Shown: piece by piece, positions 11,049-19,811 of the stretch
Layout of the letters: every line of letters starts with the position of its first letter
Position numbering within the stretch: position 1 is the stretch's first letter
From: Pirellulales bacterium
Lineage (GTDB): Bacteria; Planctomycetota; Planctomycetia; Pirellulales; JAEUIK01
Direction of reading: 5' to 3'
DNA: 64,000 bases
Assembly (NCBI GenBank): GCA_019694435.1
Contig: JAIBBZ010000003.1
Coordinates: 248,001 to 312,000 of the forward strand
Made by a program: the position numbers and the translations under genes
The notes under the pieces: model-generated
Database searches by the model: none
Seen by the model: only the letters and a program-made list of their open reading frames with translations
Told to the model about the DNA's origin: nothing

Positions 11049-11879
11049 TCACCCGCTCGCGGTCGCGAACCGGCCCGCGTGAGGGCGCGTATGGGCGAGC
11101 ACCGCCTCGAGCAGCCTGCCGTTGGTGGCCAGGCCCTCGCGATGGTGAATCGTCGGCTCGCCGGCCCAATCGGTAAATGTGCCGCCGGCCTCTTCGAGAA
11201 TCGGCTGCACCGCCGCGGCGTCCCAGACGTTCATCACCGGGTCGACCATCACTTCCGCGCGTCCGGTGGCGACGAGCAAGTAGCCATAACAGTCGCCCCA
11301 GGTGCGCGTGACGCGGCATGCCGCTTCGAGCGCCGGGTAAGCAGGGCCTTTGCCAAAGCGGGCAAAATCCCCCACGCACGTGGTGACGAAGACGGCCTCG
11401 TTCAGGTTCGCAACTTGCGAGACCCGCGCAGGGCTTGGCGCTTGGCCGGAGCGCACGTGATGGGCCCCCTGCCCCGAGGCGGCATAGACCATCTCATCGA
11501 GGCCAGGGAAATAGAGCACCCCGACGTGGCAGCGCCCTTGCCATTCGACGCCTACCATGGTGCCGTAGAGCGGAACACCCTGGACGAACGATTTGGTCCC
11601 GTCGATCGGGTCGACAACCCAGCGATAGCCCGACGTTCCCGCGGCCTCGGAGAATTCCTCGCCAAGAAAACCGTCGTCCGGAAACAATTCGGCCACTCGG
11701 CGGCGGAGAAACTGTTCGGCCTCGCGATCGGCGACCGTCACCGGCGACGCATCGCTCTTGAACTCGACCGCGTAGTTGTCGCGGCAGAAGTACTGCAGCG
11801 TGATCTGCCCGGCTTCGCGCGCTGCCTTGGTGGCGACATCTAGCCGGGCAGACAACTCCTGTTCGTCGGGCGGCCGCAT
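11049..11879 (-). CDS. Inositol monophosphatase family enzyme (histidinol-phosphatase-like)
   Basis: A 276-residue Mg-dependent phosphatase of the inositol monophosphatase fold. The metal-binding motifs are intact: G-E-E at 73-75, D-P-I-D-G-T at 90-95 and W-D-A-A-A in the C-terminal half. The pattern G-x-Y-R-W-V-V-D-P-I-D-G-T-K-S-F and the short insertion pattern resemble the HisN type that hydrolyses histidinol phosphate, but family members act on several substrates and no his genes are nearby. The start at 11879 (MRPPDEQELS) was preferred because the 74 residues upstream are arginine-rich and overlap the 3' end of the Rrf2 gene. Confidence 0.85.
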   Translation of the reverse strand: MRPPDEQELSARLDVATKAAREAGQITLQYFCRDNYAVEFKSDASPVTVADREAEQFLRRRVAELFPDDGFLGEEFSEAAGTSGYRWVVDPIDGTKSFVQGVPLYGTMVGVEWQGRCHVGVLYFPGLDEMVYAASGQGAHHVRSGQAPSPARVSQVANLNEAVFVTTCVGDFARFGKGPAYPALEAACRVTRTWGDCYGYLLVATGRAEVMVDPVMNVWDAAAVQPILEEAGGTFTDWAGEPTIHHREGLATNGRLLEAVLAHTRPHAGRFATASG

Positions 11880-11997
11880 CACGAAACTCTCCGGTCCTCG
11901 CTGGCCGGAGCGGTCACGCGAACACTTGCCGGCGCGCCGCCAGACTACCCCTCCCCGTGGCGATTGCCAAGGAGGACGCGCGGGCAGCCGCCTGCGC

Positions 11998-12438
11998 TCA
12001 GCAAATTGCCGGCGCGGCACAACGCTGCTCGGAGGCAACCTTGCCGCCCGATACGCCTGGCCCGGCAAACAGACCGAAGTGCAGCTTGCGCAATTCCTCA
12101 CGCACTCGCTCCGTGGCGTCTTCCACGGCGCTGGTTAGCATGGGATTCACGGTTCCGCTACCCGCCAGTTCCAGCGTGACATCGCCGTCGATCGCCTCGA
12201 TGACGTCGAGCAGCGTGATCTGCGTGGCCGGGCGAGCCAGGGTGTAGCCACCCTCGACACCCCGGGTCGAAACCAGCAGCCCATGATTGACCAGGCTGCG
12301 TAGGATTTGCAGCAGAAAGCGCTCCGGCAGATCCGCCATCCGGGCCAACTCTCGGCATGGTACGGGATTCGAGTCCCCGGCAGCGGCCAGCGCCGTCAAC
12401 GCACGCACTCCGTAACTCACTGTGTGCGAAAGTCTCAT
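11998..12438 (-). CDS. Rrf2 family transcriptional regulator (copy 1)
   Basis: A 146-residue winged-helix protein. The Rrf2 signature is clear: M-R-L-S-H-T-V-S-Y-G-V-R-A-L at the start, the recognition helix region I-P/L-P-E-R-F-L-L-Q-I-L-R-S-L, the wing G-L-L-V-S-T-R-G-V-E-G-G-Y-T-L-A-R, and I-T-L-L-D-V-I-E-A-I-D-G. Unlike IscR and NsrR it has no three-cysteine cluster in the central region. Its only cysteines are one before the recognition helix and two in the tail. So an Fe-S cofactor of the IscR type is not supported. A second Rrf2 gene lies 369 bases upstream on the same strand. Confidence 0.9.
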   Translation of the reverse strand: MRLSHTVSYGVRALTALAAAGDSNPVPCRELARMADLPERFLLQILRSLVNHGLLVSTRGVEGGYTLARPATQITLLDVIEAIDGDVTLELAGSGTVNPMLTSAVEDATERVREELRKLHFGLFAGPGVSGGKVASEQRCAAPAIC

Positions 12439-12807
12439 GATGTCCCTCCCCCTGCCTCGACGATAGCCGGTTGCTCTTGCTAACCACCCATCAAATTGGC
12501 AAGTGGCATGCCATCACCGAGTTGGCCGCGTGGATTGCAACGAATTGCCAAGAAATGTCCGCAATGGCCGCCACACCCCCCCGATCGGCTGCAAGAAACG
12601 GCGTTCAGCCCCCGCATTGGTATACCCCGAAAGACTTAGTTGAATTGTGCCGTATTCGGGAAGCGGCCCGAATCGCACAGAGATCCAGTGCACAATCGCA
12701 CACTCGGTCAGCGCACGGCACAGCGCGTTCGCACGAAGCGGCGCGACCGCCAGAAGTCGAAAGAGGCGCCTCGGTGCGGGCGCTGCCAGACGCAAGCAGC
12801 CACCTCG
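12439..12807. other. Intergenic region between the two Rrf2 genes
   Basis: No convincing gene is seen in these 369 bases. The right end carries a perfect hairpin that includes the stop codon of Rrf2 copy 2. The middle (about 12480-12660) is less G+C-rich than its surroundings and is the expected place for the promoter and operator of Rrf2 copy 1, but no clear -35/-10 pair stands out. Confidence 0.5.
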
Positions 12808-12819
12808 TTACGAGGTGGC
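12799..12819 (-). terminator. Perfect hairpin with the Rrf2 copy 2 stop codon in its loop
   Basis: The sequence gccacctcg-tta-cgaggtggc forms a 9-bp perfect stem with a 3-base loop. The loop is exactly the TAA stop of the Rrf2 gene on the minus strand. No T-run follows on that strand, so this is a candidate for termination or mRNA 3'-end protection rather than a textbook terminator. Confidence 0.5.
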
Positions 12820-13269
12820 GTTCGTCTGCTGAGAGTTGATCGCCGAGGGCACGTCGACGACCGGCGAGTCGCCCTGGTCGGGAAGCAGGTCAGACAACTT
12901 GACGGCAGCCAATCCTGCACGCGCCTGGTCGGAAATTGCCCGGAGCGTGCTTTCGAGCAAATCGCGGCTTCCGGGTGGAAGTTGATCGCCCAGGGGCATC
13001 CCGCTGGCGATAGGTCCGTCAACCGCCTCGATCAAATCCAACAAAGAGATTTCCGTGGGCTTGCGCTCCAGCGTGTAGCCCCCTTCGACGCCGCGCGACG
13101 ACTGCAGGATGCCGTGCGTGACGAGATTGCGGAGAATTTGCAGCAGAAATCGCTCGGGCATCTGCCCCTGCGCTGCCATGCGGCTGCACGGGACCGGCGA
13201 ACCCGTCTTGTCCTGGGCTAGCTGCAGGGTCGCCTGGATTGCGTAGGCGACTGTGCGAGACAGTTTCAT
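12808..13269 (-). CDS. Rrf2 family transcriptional regulator (copy 2)
   Basis: A 153-residue paralogue of the neighbouring Rrf2 protein, sharing the core M-P-E-R-F-L-L-Q-I-L-R-N-L and the wing S-S-R-G-V-E-G-G-Y-T-L-E-R, then I-S-L-L-D-L-I-E-A-V-D-G-P. It also lacks the IscR/NsrR cysteine triad. Its single cysteine is in V-P-C-S-R, the same position as V-P-C-R-E in copy 1, which might be a redox or ligand-sensing residue. The C-terminal 60 residues differ between the copies. Tandem placement suggests duplication and divergence. Targets are unknown. Confidence 0.9.
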   Translation of the reverse strand: MKLSRTVAYAIQATLQLAQDKTGSPVPCSRMAAQGQMPERFLLQILRNLVTHGILQSSRGVEGGYTLERKPTEISLLDLIEAVDGPIASGMPLGDQLPPGSRDLLESTLRAISDQARAGLAAVKLSDLLPDQGDSPVVDVPSAINSQQTNATS

Positions 13270-13681
13270 CGATGCCCCCTCTGTTCACGTGCACTCGAGG
13301 ACCAGCCCGCGCATCGAGACTGGTCAGCGCCACCAGCTTTAAGTACGCCAGATCTGTCCCAAACATCTGTGAGCCGGCAAGTCAACATGGTTATCGGCAT
13401 GCACATCCAGGATCCTGCTACCAACTGCGAATAGACCAACACAACGTGACCAGTCGCGAACGAGCGAATGGTGTGTGAAGTGTGTGAGGTTTGCCAGCTC
13501 GCCCCGAATTGCTTCCCAGGCCTAGGTTATACACCGGCAAGCTGCCTTGGCCACTGCAGCATTTAAAGTTTTAAGCGTGGGCAAATTGCGCACGCTGGGA
13601 GTGCCTGACACGCAACATTGAAGAGCGCGCGAAGCACTCTGCGCGCGATTGCACACCCAAACGCCCCCTCTACGGCGGGCG
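13270..13681. other. Intergenic region between Rrf2 copy 2 and lspA
   Basis: These 412 bases hold no recognisable gene. The left part is the expected promoter region of Rrf2 copy 2. The right part contains the terminator-like hairpin downstream of lspA. Confidence 0.5.
13562..13596 (-). terminator. Probable Rho-independent terminator of lspA
   Basis: An inverted repeat agcgtg/cacgct (13574-13579 and 13591-13596) has an 11-base spacer. On the minus strand it is followed by TTAAAACTTTAAAT. It lies about 85 bases downstream of the lspA stop in the right orientation. The stem is short, so confidence is moderate. Confidence 0.4.
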
Positions 13682-14257
13682 TCAATGTGCCGCAGTTGCG
13701 GGGCCAATCGCCGACTGCGGCACGCGTTCGCTACGGAAAGCAAACAGCATCAACAGACACGCGCCACCTACCAATAGGCTGTCGGCAATATTGAACACTG
13801 GAAAATCGAACCACTGCGGCACTTCGAAGTGAATCCAATCGCGTACTGCATAAACGGGTTCGCCCACGCGCCGCGGGGGAAAATGCCACATCAGCCCTGG
13901 GAAACCGAGCCGGTCATAGAGGTTTCCTAGCACCCCGCCGCAAACTCCTCCCAAGGCGATCGTCGGCAGCCAATCGCGCGCGTTACCGGCCCAGAACAGC
14001 CAGCCAACAATGCCGGCGACGGCCACCATCGACAGACAACTGAACAACGCGGCGCGACCTTGGCCCATTCCCCATAGGGCGCCTTCGTTGAGGTTTGTTT
14101 CCAGCTTCAGAATGTCGCCCACAATGGGGATGGGGTGGTGTGTGCCGGGCATCCCCAACCGCTGAAAGATCCAGTGCTTCGTGGCCAAATCGAGCGTCAA
14201 GCCGCCGACGGCCAGGAACAGGAACACGAACCATCGATTTCGCGGCACCGCTGGCAT
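13682..14257 (-). CDS. lspA: Lipoprotein signal peptidase (signal peptidase II)
   Basis: A 191-residue integral membrane aspartyl protease with four predicted membrane segments. It removes the signal peptide from diacylated prolipoproteins. Both catalytic aspartates are in their usual contexts: N-L-Y-D-R-L-G and N-I-A-D-S-L. The G-G-V-x-G-N stretch before the first Asp and the W-F-D-F-P-V-F-N before the second are family hallmarks. There is a longer periplasmic segment (W-H-F-P-P-R-R-V-G-E-P) than in E. coli. The ATG at 14257 was chosen; the ATG at 14299 only adds a polar leader. It follows the DksA-like gene on the same strand. Confidence 0.95.
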   Translation of the reverse strand: MPAVPRNRWFVFLFLAVGGLTLDLATKHWIFQRLGMPGTHHPIPIVGDILKLETNLNEGALWGMGQGRAALFSCLSMVAVAGIVGWLFWAGNARDWLPTIALGGVCGGVLGNLYDRLGFPGLMWHFPPRRVGEPVYAVRDWIHFEVPQWFDFPVFNIADSLLVGGACLLMLFAFRSERVPQSAIGPATAAH

Positions 14258-14404
14258 GGCAGAAGACCCTCCCTGGGCACAGGCAGCTCGCGCGGCCACG
14301 GGTCATTAAACAGCGGCGCCACCCCTGGCTGCAACGGCGCTCGAACTGTGGCCGTTGAGCCGTGAGCTGCTCAAGCCCCCCCGCGAAAGCAACGGGCGGC
14401 TACG

Positions 14405-14776
14405 CTACTGCCGCTCGGCTTTCGACGCGCATTTCACGCACAGCGACGTGTACGGGATGGCCTCGAGCCGAGCCTTGGGGATCTTCACCCCGCACTCGTC
14501 GCACTCGCCGTAAACGCCGTCTTCGATCCGCTCGAGAGCCTGCTCGATCTGCTCGAGCGTGACCCCTTCGGATTCCATCAGGCTCAGCGTGAACTCCTGC
14601 TCGAAGTTGTCGCTCCCCAGATCGGCCATATGAATCGGCATGGTCGACAAGTCACCGCTGCCTTCGCCGCGATTCTTTTTCAGCGCTGCATCGGCCAACT
14701 GATTGACGTCGCCACGCAGCCGCGCCCGCAGCGCCAACAGTCGTTCCTTGTAAACCTTGCTCTCGGCCTTCTTCAT
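14405..14776 (-). CDS. DksA/TraR family zinc-finger protein
   Basis: A 123-residue protein beginning MKKAESKVYKERLLALRARL, with an N-terminal coiled-coil and a C-terminal zinc finger C-D-E-C-G....C-V-K-C. DksA-type proteins enter the RNA polymerase secondary channel. The coiled-coil here is shorter than in E. coli DksA, and the D-x-x-D-x-A tip motif of true DksA is not clearly present, so the general family name is safer. The upstream frame is open far beyond the start but has no conserved features. The gene precedes lspA, a common arrangement in related genomes. Confidence 0.88.
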   Translation of the reverse strand: MKKAESKVYKERLLALRARLRGDVNQLADAALKKNRGEGSGDLSTMPIHMADLGSDNFEQEFTLSLMESEGVTLEQIEQALERIEDGVYGECDECGVKIPKARLEAIPYTSLCVKCASKAERQ

Positions 14777-15015
14777 AAGTGCTTCTCCGGTAAGGCTCTT
14801 CGCTGCACGCTCCGTCCACGATGTGCAGAGACTTGTGATTTTAGGTGCCGCCGAAACGGGTGTCAATTTACTGCAAGCGCAGCTTCTCGATTTGTCGCGC
14901 AAGTTCCTGGCGAATTGTGCCGGTGCCGCCCTGCATGCTGCGCCGCCGGGCGGCGAATCGGGCTTTCCCTTGAAGCCTTCGCCGGGCGAAACGTAGACTG
15001 TTCCCAAGCGTCCAA

Positions 15016-16464
15016 ATGCAATCGGCAAGCCGCCTTGTGCGGGGAGCAAGCACCATTTCCGTCGCGACCAAGACCGACTACGCGTTTCAGCGGTGCATTG
15101 CCCCGGGCTGCGGTGCCACCTATGGCGTCGAGGAAGTCCGCACGGCCTGCGCGAGTTGCGGCAACCTGCTCGACGTGGCCTACGATTGGGACCGCGTCGG
15201 GCCGCCGCGCGCGCTGCGCCAATTCGAGGACAAGTGGTCGCACCGCCACGACCCATTGGCGTTCAGCGGCGTCTGGCGATTTCACGACCTGCTGCCGTTC
15301 GCGCCGCGCGATTGCGTCGTCACGATCGGCGAAGGGCAGACTTTGTTGCACGCGGCCGACCGCGTGGCCGAATATGTCGGCGTCTCCGCCGGCAACCTGT
15401 TCTTGCAGTACGAGGGCATGAACCCCTCGGGCAGCTTCAAAGACAACGGCATGTCCGCCGCGTTTACCCACGCGCGGTTAATCGGCGCAAATCGCGCTGC
15501 CTGTGCCTCGACCGGCAACACTAGCGCGTCGCTTGCCTTGTATTGCTCGGTGACCCGGCTGCTGCGGGCCTTGATCTTCGTGGGCACGGGCAAGATCGCT
15601 TACGGCAAGCTCTCGCAGGCGCTCGACTACGGCGCCCTGACCGTTCAGATCGCCGGCGATTTCGACGACGCCATGAACCGCGTGCAAGAAGTCTCGCGCG
15701 AGCTGGGCATCTACCTGGTCAACAGCGTCAACCCGTTCCGGCTCGAGGGACAGAAGACGATCATGTACCGGGTGCTCGAGGCGCTGCGCTGGGAAGTGCC
15801 CGATTGGATCGTCGTGCCCGGCGGAAATCTCGGCAACTCGAGCGCGTTCGGCAAAGCGTTCGCCGAGCTCAAAGAACTGGGACTCATCGATCGCATTCCG
15901 CGGCTGGCGATCATCAACGCGGCCGGGGCCAACACGCTCTACGAGCTGTACGAGGCGCGCAAGCTGCGCTGGAACGGCGGCGCGCCCGACATGTCGATCG
16001 CCTGCAACTACTACGACGAACTCGACCGGCAGAAGCGCCGCGCCGACACGATCGCCAGCGCCATCGAAATCAATCGGCCCGTCAACCTCAACAAGGCCCT
16101 GCGCGCGCTCGAAGTCTGCGACGGCGTGGTCCGGATGGCGACCGATCAAGAAATCATGGACGCCAAGGCCCAGGTCGGCGCCGGCGGGCTGGGCTGCGAG
16201 CCGGCCAGCGCGGCGAGCGTGGCGGGGGCCCGGGCGCTGCGCCAAGAGGGCGTGATCGGCGCGAACGAGCGCGTCGTTTGCATCCTGACCGGCCATCAGC
16301 TCAAGGACCCCACCGCGACCGTCGCCTACCATACGACCGACCAGGCCAAGTTCAACGAAGTGCTCGGCAGCCGAGGCGTCAAACGGGCAGCTTTCGCCAA
16401 TCGCGCCGTGGCCGTATCGAACGACCTCGACGAAATCATCAAGGCCATCAAGCTCTACAGCTGA
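15016..16464 (+). CDS. thrC: Threonine synthase
   Basis: A PLP enzyme converting O-phosphohomoserine to threonine. Visible features are an N-terminal zinc-ribbon-like set of cysteines (C-I-A-P-G-C and C-A-S-C-G), the PLP-lysine motif [21 protein letters not shown], and the glycine-rich phosphate loop [10 protein letters not shown]. The listed ATG gives 482 residues but has no ribosome-binding site. A GGGGAG sequence at about 15040-15045 lies 8 bases before an in-frame ATT, so the true start may be downstream and non-canonical. It is the first gene of a thrC-dapB-small-gene cluster. Confidence 0.93.
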   Translation: MQSASRLVRGASTISVATKTDYAFQRCIAPGCGATYGVEEVRTACASCGNLLDVAYDWDRVGPPRALRQFEDKWSHRHDPLAFSGVWRFHDLLPFAPRDCVVTIGEGQTLLHAADRVAEYVGVSAGNLFLQYEGMNPSGSFKDNGMSAAFTHARLIGANRAACASTGNTSASLALYCSVTRLLRALIFVGTGKIAYGKLSQALDYGALTVQIAGDFDDAMNRVQEVSRELGIYLVNSVNPFRLEGQKTIMYRVLEALRWEVPDWIVVPGGNLGNSSAFGKAFAELKELGLIDRIPRLAIINAAGANTLYELYEARKLRWNGGAPDMSIACNYYDELDRQKRRADTIASAIEINRPVNLNKALRALEVCDGVVRMATDQEIMDAKAQVGAGGLGCEPASAASVAGARALRQEGVIGANERVVCILTGHQLKDPTATVAYHTTDQAKFNEVLGSRGVKRAAFANRAVAVSNDLDEIIKAIKLYS

Positions 16465-16537
16465 CCGCGCATACGGATCGCGCGCGGGCAATTCGCTCGC
16501 GCTTTGCTCCCTCCGGTCGCTGCCATTGTTCGTTGTC

Positions 16538-16542
16538 AGGAG
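16538..16542 (+). promoter_or_regulatory. Ribosome-binding site fixing the TTG start of dapB
   Basis: AGGAG at 16538-16542 stands 8 bases before the TTG at 16551. There is no ATG in frame before the conserved nucleotide-binding motif, so the Shine-Dalgarno sequence decides the TTG start. Confidence 0.75.
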
Positions 16543-16550
16543 AGTTTGCT

Positions 16551-17366
16551 TTGAACGTTGCCAATCCTTCGCGCGTAGTCATTCATGGAGCCGGTGGACG
16601 GATGGGACTCCGGCTGGTGGCGCTGGGGGCCGCCGACCCCGGCCTGCGGATCGTCGCCGCCTTGGAACATGCGGCGCATCCGAAGCTCGGCACGGACGCC
16701 GGCACGTTGGCCGGCGCCGGCAACCTGCAGCTCCCGCTCAGCGCCGCAACCACGGCCGAGGCCGACGTGATGATCGACTTTTCCACGCCCGAGGGCGCCG
16801 AGCGCGCGCTCGAACTGGCCCGCCGGCATCGCTGGCCGTTGGTGCTGGCGACCACAGGGCTCGAGCCGGCAACGGTCGAGCAGCTCAAGCTGACGGCGCG
16901 CGAAATTCCGCTGCTCTGGTCGCCCAACACCAGCCTGGCGGTCAACGTCGCGATGCTGCTCACCTCGACCGCGGCGCGCGCGCTGCGCGGCAACCCCGCC
17001 GGCGTCGACGTCGAAATCATCGAAAGGCATCACCGCTTCAAGGAAGACTCACCCAGCGGCACTGCGCTGCGGTTCGGGCAGCTCGTGGCCGCCGAGATGG
17101 GACAATCGCACAGCCAGCACGGACGCGAAGGCCGCCCGGGAGCACGGCCCCGCAACGAGATCGGCTATCACGCCGTGCGAATCGGCGACAACCCCGGCGA
17201 ACACACGATCGTGTTTGGCCTGCTCGGCGAGACGCTGGAAGTGACCGTCAAGGCGACGAGCCGCGACTGCTATGCCCACGGCGCGCTGGCGGCCGCCAAA
17301 TGGCTGGTCGGTCGTCCACCCGGACAGTACACAATGAACGACGTCCTCGGCCTGACCGCCGGTTGA
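16551..17366 (+). CDS. dapB: 4-hydroxy-tetrahydrodipicolinate reductase
   Basis: A 271-residue NAD(P)H-dependent reductase of the diaminopimelate/lysine pathway. The dinucleotide fold opens with G-A-G-G-R-M-G. The substrate and catalytic region reads I-E-R-H-H-R-F-K-E-D-S-P-S-G-T-A, including the catalytic His pair, the Lys and the S-G-T substrate loop. S-P-N-T-S-L-A-V-N-V is also diagnostic. The gene uses a TTG start with a good Shine-Dalgarno sequence. It lies 86 bases after thrC, so threonine and lysine/peptidoglycan precursors are probably made from a shared transcript. Confidence 0.95.
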   Translation: MNVANPSRVVIHGAGGRMGLRLVALGAADPGLRIVAALEHAAHPKLGTDAGTLAGAGNLQLPLSAATTAEADVMIDFSTPEGAERALELARRHRWPLVLATTGLEPATVEQLKLTAREIPLLWSPNTSLAVNVAMLLTSTAARALRGNPAGVDVEIIERHHRFKEDSPSGTALRFGQLVAAEMGQSHSQHGREGRPGARPRNEIGYHAVRIGDNPGEHTIVFGLLGETLEVTVKATSRDCYAHGALAAAKWLVGRPPGQYTMNDVLGLTAG

Positions 17367-17382
17367 CTCGACGCGCGCAATC

Positions 17383-17751
17383 ATGGCCAAGTGCGAGACC
17401 GGCTATCTCTGTGATGTCTGCGGCGAAGACGTCGGTCGGATCACCGAGAGCGATTTGTATCTTCGCTACGTGATCGGCCTCGTCGATCCCGAGACCCTGC
17501 ACACGTCGGCCGAGCGACACATTCGCTGCAACCCGACGCTCGCGCAGTTTATCGTGCACGACAAGTTCGCGCCTGTCACGATCGACGGCCCGCTCGACAA
17601 GCGCACCCTCGATCCGGAGTTCGTGCGACAACGCGAGGAACTGGTCACCCGCGGCTGGGTGCGGTTGGCCGAGCTGGCCCGCCAGCGACCGCCGATCATC
17701 GAATACCCGCTGCCTGAAGTGCGCCAGCGCTGGAACCAGCGACTGGTCTGA
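17383..17751 (+). CDS. Conserved hypothetical protein with a CxxC motif
   Basis: A 122-residue soluble protein beginning M-A-K-C-E-T-G-Y-L-C-D-V-C-G-E-D-V. Three N-terminal cysteines (residues 4, 10, 13) and Cys49 could bind a metal. The rest is mixed charged sequence without membrane segments. It starts 17 bases after dapB on the same strand, so it is likely the last gene of that operon. It converges with the ROK gene, which ends 17 bases away. I do not recognise a characterised family. Confidence 0.75.
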   Translation: MAKCETGYLCDVCGEDVGRITESDLYLRYVIGLVDPETLHTSAERHIRCNPTLAQFIVHDKFAPVTIDGPLDKRTLDPEFVRQREELVTRGWVRLAELARQRPPIIEYPLPEVRQRWNQRLV

Positions 17752-17768
17752 CGCGCCGCCGTTGCGCG

Positions 17769-18818
17769 TCAGCCGGTAGAGTCGGGCTCGACGGCCGAGT
17801 GTGCCGCCAGCGCCAGCGCGCCGAAGACCACCATTTCCTCGCCCAGGGCGGCCGGGCAGATCTCGTAGCTGTCGGCCAACGGCGGAAAGACATACCGCGC
17901 CACCTGCGCGCGAAGCGGTTCGAACAACAGCGTTTCGCCGGCCAACGACACTCCTCCGCCGATCACGATCTTTTCGGGCGAAACAAGCGTGATGACCTGG
18001 GCAATCGCCCAGCCCAACGCCTGCCAGGCCCGCTGGAGAACCTCGAGGGCCAGTTCGTTGCCCTCGGCCGCCGCAGCCACCACGTGCCGCGCGGTGAGCT
18101 GTTCGAGCCGCCCGTCGCAGCGTTCCCACAAGTCGGCCGCGTGTTCCTCGGCCGCGGCCTCGGTTTCGATCAACCGCTGTCGCATGTGCTCCGGGCCTAA
18201 CCGGCCGCCGCCGAGATGCGGGCTGAGCAGCCGGGTGGCCTCGGGCACCATGCGCTCGCGCGCAGCGGCGGCAATTCCCAGCCCGCTGGCCATCGACTCG
18301 ACCGTTTCCTCGGGCCGATCCGCGAGCAATCCGGGACGCAGATGACCGATTTCGGCCGCCGCTCGGCCGTGTCCCTGGAACACGCGGCGGTCGACGATTA
18401 GCCCGCCGCCGATGCCGGTGCCGATCGTCACATAGAACACGGGATTCGCCCCCTGCCCCGCGCCGAGCGACGCTTCGGCCAGGCCCGCCAGGTCGGCATC
18501 ATTCCCGATCCATGCGGGCAACCCGAACGTCTTGCCGCACCACTCGACCAGCGGAAACTCGTCCCAGCCTTCGATGTGATGGCTCGTAATCACGCGCCCA
18601 GAGCGTGCGTCGACCGGTCCACCAAAGCCGATGCCAATCCCGCGAACCGGATACCGCGCCAGCAGCGGCTCTGCGGCGGCGGCGATTTCGCGCAAGATGC
18701 CTGTGGCACCGGCGGCGGGCGAGACGTCGCGGCGCTCAAGCGCGAGCAATTCTGCCGACCGGCCCGAGCCGATTCCGAGCTGCAGCTTCGTGCCGCCGAT
18801 CTCAATGCCCAGAAACAT
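17769..18818 (-). CDS. ROK family sugar kinase-like protein
   Basis: A 349-residue protein of the ROK fold. It starts M-F-L-G-I-E-I-G-G-T-K-L (phosphate-binding loop), has G-I-G-F-G-G-P-V-D, the catalytic region W-I-G-N-D-A-D-L-A-G-L-A-E, and the G-T-G-I-G-G-G-L loop. The usual ROK zinc motif C-x-C-G-x-x-G-C after E-I-G-H is absent: here E-I-G-H-L-R-P-G-L-L-A is followed by no cysteines. Substrate therefore cannot be read off, and glucokinase is only one option. No N-terminal DNA-binding domain is present, so it is an enzyme-type ROK protein. It follows the SIS isomerase gene by 30 bases. Confidence 0.82.
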   Translation of the reverse strand: MFLGIEIGGTKLQLGIGSGRSAELLALERRDVSPAAGATGILREIAAAAEPLLARYPVRGIGIGFGGPVDARSGRVITSHHIEGWDEFPLVEWCGKTFGLPAWIGNDADLAGLAEASLGAGQGANPVFYVTIGTGIGGGLIVDRRVFQGHGRAAAEIGHLRPGLLADRPEETVESMASGLGIAAAARERMVPEATRLLSPHLGGGRLGPEHMRQRLIETEAAAEEHAADLWERCDGRLEQLTARHVVAAAAEGNELALEVLQRAWQALGWAIAQVITLVSPEKIVIGGGVSLAGETLLFEPLRAQVARYVFPPLADSYEICPAALGEEMVVFGALALAAHSAVEPDSTG

Positions 18819-18848
18819 GCCCGGTTCCGCACTCGTGGCCGCAAAACG

Positions 18849-19481
18849 TCAGCGAGCGACGGCCGCGTGGCCGTTCTTGGCGTGCCGACCTTCGTGATTG
18901 ATGCGGGCAAAGACGTCGTTGAGCACCCAGTGGAAAATGCACAGGTGGATGCTCTCGACCATCCCCATGTCGTCCAACTCGACGTGGAGCCCGTCGTGCT
19001 GCATCTGCTTGAGCTTGCCGCCACCGAAGCCGGTCAACCCGAATGTCTTCAGCCCGTGGCGGTTGGCCCAATCGACCGCGGCCAGCACGTTGGGGCTATT
19101 GCCCGAACCGCTGATAGCGATGACCAGGTCGCCGGCGCGACCGTAGTTCATCAACTGCTGCACGAATATCTGGTCGTAACCGACGTCGTTGCCGACGGCC
19201 AGGATCCAGCCCAGGTTGTCGGTCAGGCTCATCACCTTGAGCCGCTTCTTCGATTCGTCTTTCAGATCGCATTCGCGCAGCGAGCTCTTGCCCAGGTCCT
19301 CGCTCATGTGCGTGGCCGTCGTGCCCGAGCCGCCGTTGCCGAAGATGTAGACGAAGCGGTCTTGTTCCCAGGCCTCGTACAGCCGGTCGGCCATGCGAGC
19401 GATGGCCCCCTGATCGACCCGGGCGATTTCCTGGTTCAGACGATCGAGATACGCGGGCAATTCGAGCTTTGCGCCAAGCAT
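18849..19481 (-). CDS. SIS-domain sugar-phosphate isomerase (GmhA-like)
   Basis: A 210-residue SIS-domain protein. The phosphosugar loop reads F-G-N-G-G-S-G-T-T-A-T-H, followed by A-I-S-G-S-G-N-S-P-N-V and, near the C-terminus, V-E-S-I-H-L-C-I-F-H, which matches the histidine segment of sedoheptulose-7-phosphate isomerase. GmhA makes the heptose precursor of lipopolysaccharide. DiaA-type proteins share the fold, so function is probable rather than certain. The start at 19481 (MLGAKLELPAY) is supported by the duplicated copy at 21230, which keeps the same start and upstream bases. It forms a likely two-gene unit with the ROK kinase. Confidence 0.82.
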   Translation of the reverse strand: MLGAKLELPAYLDRLNQEIARVDQGAIARMADRLYEAWEQDRFVYIFGNGGSGTTATHMSEDLGKSSLRECDLKDESKKRLKVMSLTDNLGWILAVGNDVGYDQIFVQQLMNYGRAGDLVIAISGSGNSPNVLAAVDWANRHGLKTFGLTGFGGGKLKQMQHDGLHVELDDMGMVESIHLCIFHWVLNDVFARINHEGRHAKNGHAAVAR

Positions 19482-19556
19482 GGACCGAGCGAAGCCTCCT
19501 CGTGCGGACGAGTCACCGGGCCCACGGCACATCGCGCGCGGGCCCCTTGCCGTCAG
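19302..19556. repeat. Direct duplication, copy A (SIS gene 5' end plus upstream region)
   Basis: About 255 bases covering the first 60 codons of the SIS gene and roughly 75 bases upstream are repeated in the same orientation at 21052-21307. Long identical runs include cgatttcctggtt, cgcgggcaattcgagc and gcgccaagcatggaccgag. Similarity fades beyond both ends. Confidence 0.85.
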
Positions 19557-19811
19557 TGTACAAGCCCGGCCGGATTCCGGCCATCGGCGTGCCACCCGGC
19601 GCGGAGTATGGCTTCGGCGCAGCCCAGGCGTGGCCGCGCGGAAGTCTGCAAAGCTGGGCCACGTGGCACCTGCATGGACTGGCAAGTTGCGACTTAATCA
19701 TCCGTCGCGCGCCACGGCATTGTCCGTAGCTGCCCGCTGGTTGAAACGAATCGGACCCTGCGGGCCGTGGAAACACGGAGCCTCGCATCACCCCCCGAGC
19801 ACCCTATCTTC

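Noticed and set aside
17769-18818. Assignment of the ROK protein as glucokinase
   Set aside because: The zinc motif and sugar-specific residues cannot be matched, so substrate naming is not justified.
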